DNA of 64,000 nucleotides from Parvibaculum lavamentivorans DS-1. GTDB taxonomy: Bacteria > Pseudomonadota > Alphaproteobacteria > Parvibaculales > Parvibaculaceae. Of this stretch, positions 28,681 to 39,422 are shown in pieces. Each line of letters opens with the position of its first letter. Position 1 is the stretch's first letter. Position numbers and translations under genes: made by a program. The notes beneath the pieces are model-generated. The model had not been told where the DNA came from, made no database searches, and worked only from the letters and a program-made list of their open reading frames with translations. The DNA lies in contig NC_009719.1 of NCBI RefSeq assembly GCF_000017565.1, positions 2,277,001-2,341,000 of the forward strand. The letters are read 5' to 3'.

Positions 28681-30012
28681 ATGAGCGCGCAGGATAAAAC
28701 CGCGCGGACAATGTCATCTCCCGTTTCGCCGGCTGAATTTTCCACCCGTCTTTCCGTTCTCAAGCCCTCGAAGAAAATCGCCATCGCCTTTTCAGGCGGT
28801 CCGGATTCGTTGGCGTTGCTCATTCTCGCTGCGGAGTGGGCGAAGAAACGCCGCGGGATTTCCCTTGTCGCGTTTACCGTCGATCACGGCCTTCGCGCCG
28901 CGTCGGCTGCCGAAGCAAAGGCCGCGGCCCGTCTTTCGGACGAGCTGGGCGTTCCCCATCGCACTCTAAAGTGGCGTGGCGTAAAGCCCGCCAAGGGTAT
29001 TCAGGCAGCGGCCCGCGATGCGCGGTATGCCTTGTTGCTTGCCGCCTGCCGTTCCTTCGGAGCGGGTGATCTTCTGGTCGCGCATCATCTTGAAGATCAG
29101 GCAGAGACCTTCCTGCTGCGCCTGGCGCGCGGCAGCGGCGTCGACGGGCTCGCCGCCATGCCCCGGGCAAGACCGCTTTCCGACGAAGAGCCGGCAGTGC
29201 GGCTCCTCCGGCCACTTATCGACCTGCCCCGGTCGCGGCTCCTTGCGACCGTGGCGCGGGCGGGGCTCACCGCGATCCACGATCCCAGCAACGAAAATGA
29301 GCGATTCGATCGTGTAAAGGCGCGCAAGGCGCTCGCCCTTCTCGCTCCGCTGGGTCTCGATGCTGCCCGTCTTGCCCGCACGGCGGAGCATATGGCGCGC
29401 GCGCGTCTGGCGCTGGAGGATGAGACGGCGGCGCTGTTGCGCACTCACGCCGTTCTTTCGTCTTTCGGTCATGTGGAGATCAACATGGCTGCCTTCCTTG
29501 CCGCTCCTGCGGAGATCGGCCTGCGCGTTCTCGGCGCTCTCTGCCGCATTGTCGGCGGTGGCGGATACGGGCCGCGTATGGAGGGGCTGGAAGAGGTCTA
29601 TCAGGCTGCGGGAACAGGAACTCTTGGAAAGGGCCGGACCCTTCATGGGGTGAAGCTTGCGGCCTCTCGCGGCTCTCTCGTCGCCACACGGGAATTGGAG
29701 GCGGCAAAGAAGTCGCCAGCGATCATTCTGAAAGCGGGAGAGGAAGGGCTTTGGGACCGCCGTTTCGACATTCGCTTGAAGAAGGCACCACGTGGGGCGG
29801 TTTATGAGGTTCGGGCGCTTGGGTCCAACGGGCTCGCCGCCTTGAAAGCGGCCGGCATTCCGCTTCCAAAGGGGCAGAGATCCATACTTTTGCCCCTGCC
29901 GGGGCTGTGGCGGGAGGGGCGTTTAGCCATCGCGCCCCATTTAGGGACACTCGACCCTGCGGTTCAAGCGGAAGCCAATTTCCATCAAGGTGGCTTCGCC
30001 GGACGGGGATAA
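28681..30012 (+). CDS. tilS: tRNA(Ile)-lysidine synthase
   Basis: 443 residues. The N-terminal PP-loop ATPase motif AFSGGPDSLALL at residues 36-47 and FTVDHGLR are diagnostic. TilS puts lysine on C34 of the AUA-reading tRNA-Ile. The middle domain has HHLEDQAETFLLRL. The C-terminal region (from about 350) is more divergent than in E. coli but is of usual length. The order cpoB-tilS-ftsH is common in alphaproteobacteria. Confidence 0.93.
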   Translation: MSAQDKTARTMSSPVSPAEFSTRLSVLKPSKKIAIAFSGGPDSLALLILAAEWAKKRRGISLVAFTVDHGLRAASAAEAKAAARLSDELGVPHRTLKWRGVKPAKGIQAAARDARYALLLAACRSFGAGDLLVAHHLEDQAETFLLRLARGSGVDGLAAMPRARPLSDEEPAVRLLRPLIDLPRSRLLATVARAGLTAIHDPSNENERFDRVKARKALALLAPLGLDAARLARTAEHMARARLALEDETAALLRTHAVLSSFGHVEINMAAFLAAPAEIGLRVLGALCRIVGGGGYGPRMEGLEEVYQAAGTGTLGKGRTLHGVKLAASRGSLVATRELEAAKKSPAIILKAGEEGLWDRRFDIRLKKAPRGAVYEVRALGSNGLAALKAAGIPLPKGQRSILLPLPGLWREGRLAIAPHLGTLDPAVQAEANFHQGGFAGRG

Positions 30013-30069
30013 ACCTCAAAGCCAAGGAAAGCTGGGCAAGAATGCCTCTGTCTGCTTCTTCTTGGGCAC

Positions 30070-30098
30070 TTGGTAAACCTTTCTATGGTCACTATGTT
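30070..30098 (+). promoter_or_regulatory. Possible ftsH promoter
   Basis: TTGGTA at 30070-30075, 17 bases, TATGTT at 30093-30098. The preceding base gives CTTGG, which could also serve a sigma-32 -35 (CTTG). FtsH is a heat-shock gene in many bacteria and rpoH lies in this window. Weak evidence. Confidence 0.35.
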
Positions 30099-30189
30099 CT
30101 TCTAGATTAGAAACGGTCGAGAAGCGGGACTGGATGGCATATCCCCTGCAGAGCGATTGCCTGTCATCAGGTGAGAAAAGGTAGAGACC

Positions 30190-32115
<1,926 letters not shown>

Positions 32116-32146
32116 CACTCTGCACGGCAGAACCGGTTCAAAGATA

Positions 32147-32174
32147 AAAGGGAGGCTTCGCAGCCTCCCTTTTC
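32147..32174. terminator. Bidirectional terminator, ftsH / ferredoxin
   Basis: AAAAGGGAGGCT, loop TCGC and AGCCTCCCTTTT form a near-perfect palindrome with A- and T-runs at both ends. It serves ftsH (+) and the convergent ferredoxin gene (-). Confidence 0.9.
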
Positions 32175-32199
32175 CTTTGTCCGGCGTCTCCCGATGCCG

Positions 32200-32523
32200 T
32201 CAGTGCTGCTTCTCCGGCAGCTTCAGAACAAGTCCGTCGAGCGTGTCGCTTAGCGTGATCTGGCAGGCGAGGCGGCTGTTCTCATTCACGTCCTCGGCGA
32301 ATTCCAGCATGCTCTTTTCCAGGCCTTCTGCCGCCGGTCCCGTCTTCCCTATCCAATCCGGGTCGACATAGACATGGCAGGTAGCGCAGGCGGCTGCCCC
32401 GCCGCAGTCACCGTCGATGCCGGGCACGCCGTTCTTCACCGCGGCTTCCATCGCCGAGATGCCGGTATCGGCCTCCACCAGATATTCCCTGCCGTTCGCT
32501 TCTACATATTTAACGCGAGGCAT
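32200..32523 (-). CDS. [2Fe-2S] ferredoxin, adrenodoxin/putidaredoxin type
   Basis: 107 residues with the cluster ligands C40, C46, C49 and C87 (CGGAAACATC ... RLAC), the pattern of P450-partner ferredoxins rather than plant-type ones. It starts 11 bases after the P450 stop, so it is the electron donor of the adjacent CYP153-type enzyme. A dedicated ferredoxin reductase, normally part of such operons, is not in the window and must be supplied from elsewhere. Confidence 0.93.
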   Translation of the reverse strand: MPRVKYVEANGREYLVEADTGISAMEAAVKNGVPGIDGDCGGAAACATCHVYVDPDWIGKTGPAAEGLEKSMLEFAEDVNENSRLACQITLSDTLDGLVLKLPEKQH

Positions 32524-32534
32524 ATGTCGTTTCC

Positions 32535-33806
32535 TCAGGCATGCAGCCGCACGGGCATGCTCGCGTAGCCGCGAACAAAGTTGGAGCGGGTGCGCACGGG
32601 CTCGCTCGTGACTTCGATGCGGCTGAAGCGCTTCAGGATTTCCTCCCAGAGAATCTTCAGCTGCATTTCAGCAAGGCGATTGCCGACGCAGCGGTGGACG
32701 CCGAAGCCGAAGGAGAGATGCTGGCGCGGACGTTCGCGGTCGATAATGAAATCGTCGGGCTGGATAATTACATCCTTATCGCGGTTACCGGAGACGTACC
32801 ACATCACCACCTTGTCGCCCTTGCGAATGGTCTTGCCGCCGACTTCGGCGTCGGCAAGGGCGGTGCGGCGCATATGCGCGAGCGGCGTCTGCCAGCGAAT
32901 GGTCTCCGACACCATGCTGTCGATAAGACCGTGGTTGGCTTTCAGCTTTGCGAATTCCGCCGGGTTCTGGTGCAGTGCGAGGACGCCGCCCGTCATGGAA
33001 TTGCGCGTCGTGTCGTTGCCGCCGACGATGAGCAGCAGCACATTGCCCAGGTAATTCTGCGGGGTCATGTCGTGAGTGGCGGGGGAATGGGCCATCATGG
33101 AAACCAGGTCCATGCCCGGCTTCTCCATGCGCTCGTTCCAGAGTCCCTGGAAGCATTCGGCGCATTCCATGATCTCGCTCGTGCGCTGCTCCCAGCTGTC
33201 GACGATGCCGCTGCCGGGTTCGGCGGTCGCGACATCCGACCAGCGGGTGAGTTTTGAGCGTTCCTCGAAAGGAAAATCGAACAAGGTTGCGAGCATTTGC
33301 GTCGTCAGTTCGATGGAAACGGCCGGCACCCAGTCGAATTCCTCGCCGACAGGCAAGCCATCAAGTACCCGGCCAACGCGTTCGCGGATCGTCCCTTCCA
33401 GGTTTGCAAGGTTTGCCGGCGCGACGATGGGGCTCACGGCTTTCCGCTGCCCGTCATGCTTCGGCGGGTCCATGGCGATGAAGTTCGGCAGGTCAATCGA
33501 CCCTTCGCCGCTGCTTTTCTGGATGCCGTCCTCAATGATGATGCCGCCAAGTCCGGCTTCGGACGAAAACACCTGGTGGTTCGTGTCGACCGCCATGATG
33601 TCCTTGTATTTGGTGATGGACCAATAGGGGCCATAGGCGCTGTCGGCGCAAAAGTGCACCGGGTCTTCCCGCCTCAACCGCGCGAAATAGGCGCCTTCTG
33701 CGTTGCGTTCAAAAAGCTCCGGTTTGCTCACGTCGATCTGGTCGAGGGATAGCGCATAGGGATCGTCGATCCCGGCCGGCGCAGCGGCGGAAGCAGTAGC
33801 GGTCAT
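32535..33806 (-). CDS. CYP153-type cytochrome P450 alkane/fatty-acid hydroxylase
   Basis: 423 residues, soluble. Heme-ligand cysteine C373 in [21 protein letters not shown]-helix [16 protein letters not shown] and K-helix ETIRWQTP. The heme loop and I-helix match CYP153, the family of terminal (omega) hydroxylases of medium-chain alkanes and fatty acids in hydrocarbon-degrading bacteria. ATG 33806 has GGAGGAA upstream. Longer upstream frames are rejected. It is co-transcribed with the ferredoxin and divergent from a TetR gene across a palindromic control region, which predicts substrate-responsive repression. The CYP153 call rests on motif memory. Confidence 0.9.
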   Translation of the reverse strand: MTATASAAAPAGIDDPYALSLDQIDVSKPELFERNAEGAYFARLRREDPVHFCADSAYGPYWSITKYKDIMAVDTNHQVFSSEAGLGGIIIEDGIQKSSGEGSIDLPNFIAMDPPKHDGQRKAVSPIVAPANLANLEGTIRERVGRVLDGLPVGEEFDWVPAVSIELTTQMLATLFDFPFEERSKLTRWSDVATAEPGSGIVDSWEQRTSEIMECAECFQGLWNERMEKPGMDLVSMMAHSPATHDMTPQNYLGNVLLLIVGGNDTTRNSMTGGVLALHQNPAEFAKLKANHGLIDSMVSETIRWQTPLAHMRRTALADAEVGGKTIRKGDKVVMWYVSGNRDKDVIIQPDDFIIDRERPRQHLSFGFGVHRCVGNRLAEMQLKILWEEILKRFSRIEVTSEPVRTRSNFVRGYASMPVRLHA

Positions 33807-33849
33807 GGCGGTTCCTCCCGGCAGTGAATTCGATGTCTCTCCGTCCTCA

Positions 33850-33871
33850 CTATTGAGTATATTATCAATAG
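33850..33871. promoter_or_regulatory. Likely operator in the P450/TetR divergent promoter
   Basis: CTATTGA (33850-33856), an eight-base spacer and TCAATAG (33865-33871) form a perfect inverted repeat in an AT-rich patch. On the minus strand TTGACT at 33890-33885 lies just upstream as a -35, so the repeat would cover the -10 and start of the P450 transcript. A TATAAT box for the TetR gene lies at 33940-33945. Binding by the TetR regulator is inferred. Confidence 0.6.
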
Positions 33872-33985
33872 CTATTAAGTGAAGAGTCAATATGGGTAGA
33901 AAAAACCCATCTTCGGCTCCCTTGGACCGCCCTCTCTGTCTATAATGCGGCGCGGAAATCCGCCGATTCCTGAATGGAGAGATAT

Positions 33986-34618
33986 GTGACAAGAGCCGCC
34001 GCAATGCCCCGGACAAGGCTTCAGCCGGAAGCCCGCCGGGCCCAGCTCCTGCAGTGCGCTCTCGGGGCGCTGGCAGAGCATGGCGTCGCGCGGGCAACCC
34101 ATTCCCATGTGGCGGAACGGGCGGGGGTCTCCGTTTCCGCCGTTCATTCCTATTTCCGTACGCGCGAAGATCTCGTTTCCGCGGTCCTCGACGAGGTCGA
34201 GGCTTATCTCGTCGATATCGTCTCCACCTCGCTCGGCGGCCCGAAAACCGTTCACGACGCGCTGGTAATGCTTCCCGTTCGCTTTGCCGACGATGCGCGC
34301 GAGAAGCCGGATATGCTCAAGGTTTGGCTCGACTGGAGCACGGGCGTCCGGGAGGATGTCTGGCCGCGCTACATGGAGGTGCTTGAAAACCTGCACGGCA
34401 TTGCGCAGAAGGTCTTTGCCCGCGGTAAGCGAGAGGGCCTTCTCCCGGAGACGCTCAATGCGCGCGCGGCTGCCCGCATTTATCTCGGCGGCGGCCATAC
34501 CGTGGCGCTGATGCAGTTCGCGGGCGCAAGCCGGCGCGAACTCGATGCCCTGATCGAACAGCTTGTGCGAGGCGTCATGGGCGTGGGTCCGGATGTCGTC
34601 CTCCCCTCGGATTTCTAG
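33986..34618 (+). CDS. TetR-family transcriptional regulator
   Basis: About 210 residues. N-terminal TetR helix-turn-helix ([20 protein letters not shown], then [21 protein letters not shown]), then a helical ligand-binding domain. The start is uncertain: GTG 33986 has GGAGAG at 33976-33981 four bases upstream, while ATG 33974 overlaps that site and ATG 34004 is further in. It is divergent from the P450-ferredoxin operon and probably represses it. The inducer may be an alkane, alcohol or fatty acid (inference). Confidence 0.88.
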   Translation: MTRAAAMPRTRLQPEARRAQLLQCALGALAEHGVARATHSHVAERAGVSVSAVHSYFRTREDLVSAVLDEVEAYLVDIVSTSLGGPKTVHDALVMLPVRFADDAREKPDMLKVWLDWSTGVREDVWPRYMEVLENLHGIAQKVFARGKREGLLPETLNARAAARIYLGGGHTVALMQFAGASRRELDALIEQLVRGVMGVGPDVVLPSDF

Positions 34619-34662
34619 GTCTCCGCCTCGCCGCGTTGCGGAGCCTGTGCTAGAAACCACGC

Positions 34663-35484
34663 ATGTTCCAACGCCCGCGCATCTTCGGCATCGTCAACAT
34701 CACACCGGATTCCTTTTCGGATGGCGGGAAGTATTTCGCTGCCGATGCGGCCATTGAGCATGCACGAAACCTGGCCTCGAACGGTGCCGATGTCATCGAT
34801 CTTGGCCCCGCTTCGTCCAATCCGGATGCGGTTCCCGTGCCCCCGGCGGAAGAAATCCGCCGCCTCGGCCCTGTGATCGAGGCACTTGCCGGGGACGGTA
34901 TTCCCCTCTCGGTCGACAGCTTCCATGTCGAAACACAGGCCTTCGCCCTCGCGCATGGTGCAGCCTATCTCAACGATATTCAGGGCTTCGCAGAGCCCGC
35001 CGACTATCCGGCGCTCGCGGCCACCGACGCCCGTCTCGTTCTCATGCATTCGATCCAGGGGCGCGGCAATGCCGATCGGCGTTCCGCGCCTGAAGGCGAT
35101 ATTCTAGACCATATCGGACGTTTCTTCGAAGCCCGGCTGGCGGCGCTGGAGCAGGCCGGCATCGCCCGGGCGCGCGTCATTCTCGATCCAGGCATGGGTT
35201 TTTTTGTCGGGCCGCGGCCCGAGACGTCTTTTTCGATTCTGGCCCGGCTAGGTGAGCTGAAGGAACGGTTCGGCCTGCCGGTCTTCATATCCGTATCGCG
35301 CAAATCCTTCCTTCGCGCCGTTACCGGCCGTGCGCCGGGCGAGGCCGGTGCCGCCACGCTGGCGGCCGAGCTCATGGCCGCCCTGAACGGCGCCGATTTC
35401 ATCCGGACCCACGAGCCCGCACCGCTTCTGGACGCGTTTTCGGTCGCCGCCTGTGTCGAGGCGGGACGCTCCCAGGGCCAATGA
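34663..35484 (+). CDS. folP: Dihydropteroate synthase of the Sul type
   Basis: 273-residue TIM barrel that joins p-aminobenzoate to the pterin pyrophosphate in folate synthesis. It has NITPDSFSDGG (12-22) but differs from ordinary FolP in the same way as plasmid Sul2/Sul1. It has GADVIDLGPASSNPDA (41-56) where FolP has a DIGGESTRPG-like loop, LDPGMGFF (174-181) for DPGFGFGK, and SVSRKSFLRA (210-219) and FIRTHEP (246-252) nearly as in Sul2. glmM follows 165 bases on, and glmM remnants accompany mobile sul2. Intrinsic sulfonamide insensitivity is expected but not shown. It lies 44 bases after the TetR gene, same strand. Confidence 0.93.
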   Translation: MFQRPRIFGIVNITPDSFSDGGKYFAADAAIEHARNLASNGADVIDLGPASSNPDAVPVPPAEEIRRLGPVIEALAGDGIPLSVDSFHVETQAFALAHGAAYLNDIQGFAEPADYPALAATDARLVLMHSIQGRGNADRRSAPEGDILDHIGRFFEARLAALEQAGIARARVILDPGMGFFVGPRPETSFSILARLGELKERFGLPVFISVSRKSFLRAVTGRAPGEAGAATLAAELMAALNGADFIRTHEPAPLLDAFSVAACVEAGRSQGQ

Positions 35485-35649
35485 AAGATTTGGCAAGAAA
35501 ACTTTAACTGCAACAGGCGCATAGAATCCTATATTCGCCACATATCGTTTGGATAAGAGTGTCGTTAGGGGGCGTGCCGGGGCCGTGGGGGCAGTTGGCA
35601 GGTCAGCGTGAGACACAGACCAAGACAGGGCGCGAGGACCGTTCACTTC

Positions 35650-36996
35650 ATGCCGCGTAAATATTTCGGCACCGATGGCATCCGGGGCACTGCCAATACC
35701 GGACACATGACCGCGGAAACCGCGCTGCGTGTCGGCATGGCCGCCGGTCGCGTATTCCGCCGCGGCGAGCATCGTCACCGCGTGGTGATCGGCAAGGACA
35801 CGCGCCTGTCGGGCTATATGCTCGAGCCCGCGCTTACCGCCGGCTTCACCTCAATGGGAATGGATGTTTTCCTGTTCGGCCCGTTGCCGACGCCCGCCGT
35901 CGCCATGCTGACGCGTTCGCTTCGCGCCGATCTCGGCGTCATGATTTCAGCCTCGCATAATTCGTTCGAGGATAACGGCATCAAGCTTTTCGGCCCGGAC
36001 GGCTTCAAGCTTTCCGATGAAGTCGAGCTTGCCATCGAACATCACATGGACAACGGCCTTGCGGACAATCTCGCCGGCTCGCGCGGTCTCGGCCGTGCGA
36101 AGCGTATCGAGGATGCGCAGGCGCGCTACATCGAACATGTGAAGCACACCTTTCCGAAACAGCAGACGCTCGAAGGTTTGCGCATCGTCATTGATTGCGC
36201 CAATGGCGCCGCATACAAGGTCGCGCCTGAAGTGCTCTGGGAGCTGGGCGCAGAGGTCGTCACCGTCGGCACCGAGCCCAACGGGTTTAACATCAATGAA
36301 GATTGCGGCTCCACCGCGCCGGAACGCATGTGCGCGGCTGTGCTGGAGCGTCGCGCCGATATCGGCATTGCGCTTGATGGCGACGCCGATCGCGTCATCA
36401 TCGCCGATGAGCGCGGCAAGGTTATCGACGGCGACCAGATCATGGGCCTCGTCGCCCGCCACTGGAAAGAGATGGGCACGCTCTCCGCGCCCGGTATCGT
36501 CGCCACCGTCATGTCCAATCTGGGTCTTGAGCGCTATCTCGGGTCGCTCGGCCTCGATCTCGTGCGCACGCAAGTCGGCGACCGCTACGTCGTCGAGCAT
36601 ATGCGAGAGCATGGCTATAATGTCGGCGGCGAACAGTCCGGCCATATTGTGCTGAAGGATTTTTCCACCACGGGCGATGGTCTTATCGCCGCGCTGCAGG
36701 TGCTGGCGGTATTGAAGGCCGGAGACAAGCCGGTCAGCGAGATCTGCCACCTTTTCGACCCCTTGCCCCAGCTTCTCAAGAATATCCGCTTCAAGCGCGG
36801 TGAGCCGCTGAAGGACAAGGACGTGCAAGAGGCAATCCGCGAGGGCGAATCCCGGCTCGGCAAGACGGGGCGCCTCGTCATCCGCAAATCCGGCACGGAG
36901 CCTCTGATCCGCGTGATGGGCGAGGGGGACGACGAAAAACTCGTCACCTCCGTCGTCAACGACATCGCCGCCGTGATCGAGCATAATGCGGCCTGA
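35650..36996 (+). CDS. glmM: Phosphoglucosamine mutase
   Basis: 448 residues. Start [15 protein letters not shown], catalytic serine S102 in SASHN, metal-binding DGDADR and the phosphate-binding C-terminal [12 protein letters not shown]. It converts glucosamine-6-phosphate to glucosamine-1-phosphate for peptidoglycan and LPS. ATG 35650 is chosen over an in-frame start at 35608 by the family's usual N-terminus. The 165 bases after folP include TATATT near 35530 and may hold a separate promoter. The folP-glmM-thiD run is collinear. Confidence 0.97.
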   Translation: MPRKYFGTDGIRGTANTGHMTAETALRVGMAAGRVFRRGEHRHRVVIGKDTRLSGYMLEPALTAGFTSMGMDVFLFGPLPTPAVAMLTRSLRADLGVMISASHNSFEDNGIKLFGPDGFKLSDEVELAIEHHMDNGLADNLAGSRGLGRAKRIEDAQARYIEHVKHTFPKQQTLEGLRIVIDCANGAAYKVAPEVLWELGAEVVTVGTEPNGFNINEDCGSTAPERMCAAVLERRADIGIALDGDADRVIIADERGKVIDGDQIMGLVARHWKEMGTLSAPGIVATVMSNLGLERYLGSLGLDLVRTQVGDRYVVEHMREHGYNVGGEQSGHIVLKDFSTTGDGLIAALQVLAVLKAGDKPVSEICHLFDPLPQLLKNIRFKRGEPLKDKDVQEAIREGESRLGKTGRLVIRKSGTEPLIRVMGEGDDEKLVTSVVNDIAAVIEHNAA

Positions 36997-37026
36997 TTTT
37001 CGGCCGCACCAGCTCGGGTTCATTGC

Positions 37027-37875
37027 ATGATTTCTCTTCCTCAGGGCCGCGTATTGATCGTGGCGGGTTCCGATTCAGGCGGCGGCGCAGGCATCCAGGC
37101 CGACATCAAAAGCGTCTCCGCCATGGGCGGCTTTGCCATGACCGCCGTCACTGCGATCACGGTTCAGAATACACTCGGCGTTCACGGCATTCATGAAGTG
37201 CCGGTGGATGTTGTCGTAGCGCAGATGAAAGCGGTGATGGAGGATATCGGCGCCGACGCCGTGAAGACCGGTATGTTGCACAGCGCGGAAATCGTCGAAG
37301 CCGTTGCCGCACAGCTCTCCGAGGAAAACGCGCCGGGCTTTCTCGTCGTCGATCCCGTCATGATCGCGAAAGGCGGCGCCGCGCTTCTTGAAGGGTCGGC
37401 TGTTGCGGCGCTCAAGGAAGTGCTGATCCCGCTCGCCACGCTCATAACGCCCAATGTGCCGGAAGCCGAAGTTCTCACCGGTCGCAGCATCACCGATCTT
37501 GCAAGCCAGAAGGCGGCGGCGGATGCGCTTCTCGGTCTCGGCTGCGATGCCGTGCTGCTCAAAGGCGGGCATCTTTCCGGCGACACATTGTTCGACGTAC
37601 TGGCGACGCAGGAAACGGTCCACACCTTCTCCTCGCCCCGCATAGACACGCGGCACACGCATGGCACGGGCTGCGCTCTTGCTTCGGCGATCGCTGCGCT
37701 TCTGGCCCAGGGCGTGGAGCTGACGGCGGCGGTCGAGGCTGCGCGCGACTACATTCACGAAGCCATCCGCACCGCACCGGGCTTCGGCAAAGGGCACGGC
37801 CCGTTGAATTTTCTCGCGGCTATGGATGACGCCGTCGCGATTGACGAAGACGATGAGCCGGTCTCACGCCACTAG
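37027..37875 (+). CDS. thiD: Hydroxymethylpyrimidine/phosphomethylpyrimidine kinase
   Basis: 282-residue ribokinase-fold enzyme that phosphorylates HMP and HMP-P in thiamine synthesis. Motifs: VAGSDSGGGAGIQADIKS, VKTGMLHSAEIVEAV, LLKGGHLSGD and the anion-hole/ATP stretch HGTGCALASAIAA. It starts 30 bases after glmM. Its last 12 bases overlap the end of the convergent MocR gene. Confidence 0.94.
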   Translation: MISLPQGRVLIVAGSDSGGGAGIQADIKSVSAMGGFAMTAVTAITVQNTLGVHGIHEVPVDVVVAQMKAVMEDIGADAVKTGMLHSAEIVEAVAAQLSEENAPGFLVVDPVMIAKGGAALLEGSAVAALKEVLIPLATLITPNVPEAEVLTGRSITDLASQKAAADALLGLGCDAVLLKGGHLSGDTLFDVLATQETVHTFSSPRIDTRHTHGTGCALASAIAALLAQGVELTAAVEAARDYIHEAIRTAPGFGKGHGPLNFLAAMDDAVAIDEDDEPVSRH

Positions 37876-39294
37876 CGACGAAGAAATCGGCCCCGCGTCA
37901 AGCAGTTCACTCACGATGCCAAGCCCGGCCGCCAGTTCCTCTCTCGATTGCGGCTGGCCAATGGCGAGCCGTACATGACGCGAGGCGCGGTCGGTGCGGC
38001 CCACCATGAAATCCTCTCCGGCGGCGATGGCGACGCCGCGCGCCCGCGCCGCTTCCACGAAGACATGTGCGTGCCATGTATCCGGCAGGGCCATCCAAAC
38101 GTAAAGTGAAGCTGGATGCGCGGCGAGTTTCCGTCCCTTCAGTGCAGCGGCGGCGATTTCGTGCCGCGCGCACATTTCCTCCCGCAGTTTTCCGGTCAGC
38201 ATTGTCCCGTCGCCATTTTCCATCAGGCGTGTGGCAAGCCGCGCCATCAGCGGCGGCACTGTCTGGCCGAATGCATGGTTGATCGCTCGCGTGCGCTCGA
38301 GCATGGCGGCGGGCGGCTTCAGAAAACCGACACGCAGCCCGCAGCCGACCGACTTCGCGAGGCTCGTCACGTAATAGGTCTGCTCCGGCAGGATATGCGC
38401 GATGGGAACGGGACGTTCCGGCGCCAGGGCGCCGTAAACATCGTCCTCGATAATCGCGAATTCATGGCGCCGTGCGATTTCCGCGATCTCGCGCCGTCTT
38501 TCTTCGCTCATGATCGCGCTGGTAGGGTTCTGCAACGTAGGAACGATGAAGAGCGCCGCCGGTCTCGTTTCGCTTGCCGCGCGGGAGAGCGCGCCGGGTT
38601 CAATTCCTTCGCCGTCAATATCCACGGGCGATACGCGCCGCCCCAGCAGCGTCGCCTGGACCACCATGGCTTGATAGGTGAGTGCTTCCGTCAGAATGGT
38701 GTCGCCGGGTTCGGTTGCCGAAAGTATCGCGGCGAGAATGCCCTGTTGCGCACCCGAGCAGATAATCAGTTCGTCCGCCTGCGGTTTGTAATCTCCATGC
38801 GCAAGCCATGCCGCCGCTGCCTCTCTCTGCCGTGCATCGCCGCCGGGTGTCAGGTAGCTGTTGAAAAGGGAGGGCGCATCCTGAGGCTGCGGTTCGGCCA
38901 ACAGCTCTGTCATGACCGCGCGGATGACTTCCGTCTGGCCGGCGGGCGGGGCGTAGGCTGCTTTCATCGCGGCCTGGGTCGTATCCGGGATCGTCAGAAA
39001 CGCCGCCGAGCCGACGCCTGATGACGCGGCCTTCCCGGTCGGTGCTCCCAGCACAAAGGTGCCGCGTCCGACCTCGCCGGATACTTCGCCTCGGCTTGCC
39101 GCCAGTGCATAGGCGCGCGAGACCGTGCCGACCGTCACGCCGAGTTCATAGGCGAGGTCGCGTAGCGGCGGCAGCTTGGTGCCGGGAAGCAGCGTCCCCA
39201 TCTTGATCGCATCGCGAAGCGCATCCGCGATGGCGCGGTAGCGGGGACCGGGGCGGGCTTCTATGCCGGCGGCATGAAATGGGGAAATTGTCAT
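37864..39294 (-). CDS. MocR-family regulator (GntR domain plus aminotransferase)
   Basis: 476 residues. N-terminal winged-helix GntR domain (AIADALRDAIKMGTLLPGTKLPPLRDLAYELGV region), then a fold-type I aminotransferase domain with a PLP-lysine candidate in VTSLAKSVGCGLRVGFLKPP and the aspartate/tyrosine region IIEDDVYGALAP. MocR proteins use PLP or an amino acid as ligand and usually control the adjacent gene. It is divergent from phzF, with repeats of ATTGT/ACAAT half sites between them. ATG 39294 lies within one of those repeats. Upstream in-frame starts are not favoured. Confidence 0.9.
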   Translation of the reverse strand: MTISPFHAAGIEARPGPRYRAIADALRDAIKMGTLLPGTKLPPLRDLAYELGVTVGTVSRAYALAASRGEVSGEVGRGTFVLGAPTGKAASSGVGSAAFLTIPDTTQAAMKAAYAPPAGQTEVIRAVMTELLAEPQPQDAPSLFNSYLTPGGDARQREAAAAWLAHGDYKPQADELIICSGAQQGILAAILSATEPGDTILTEALTYQAMVVQATLLGRRVSPVDIDGEGIEPGALSRAASETRPAALFIVPTLQNPTSAIMSEERRREIAEIARRHEFAIIEDDVYGALAPERPVPIAHILPEQTYYVTSLAKSVGCGLRVGFLKPPAAMLERTRAINHAFGQTVPPLMARLATRLMENGDGTMLTGKLREEMCARHEIAAAALKGRKLAAHPASLYVWMALPDTWHAHVFVEAARARGVAIAAGEDFMVGRTDRASRHVRLAIGQPQSREELAAGLGIVSELLDAGPISSSLVA

Positions 39295-39303
39295 GGTAAC
39301 AAT
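39287..39303. promoter_or_regulatory. ATTGT-N7-ACAAT repeat at the MocR start
   Basis: ATTGT (39287-39291) and ACAAT (39299-39303) form an inverted repeat spanning the MocR start codon. Its half-sites match those of the 16-bp palindrome before phzF. Possible autoregulatory site. Confidence 0.35.
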
Positions 39304-39393
39304 AAACTCATTGAACCTGTACGTGCATTCAATCATCTTCCTTTGATGGTGACAATATCCATATTTCGGCCATTTCTCGACCGGAACATGCTT

Positions 39394-39409
39394 ATTGTAT
39401 CGATACAAT
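39394..39409. promoter_or_regulatory. 16-bp palindrome, likely MocR operator
   Basis: ATTGTATCGATACAAT is a perfect 16-base palindrome in an AT-rich gap, 13 bases before the phzF ATG and overlapping a possible -10. Its ATTGT/ACAAT arms recur at the MocR start, and a single half-site is at 39352-39356. This is the usual geometry of a MocR-controlled divergent promoter. Confidence 0.6.
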
Positions 39410-39422
39410 TCTGGAGCGGGAA

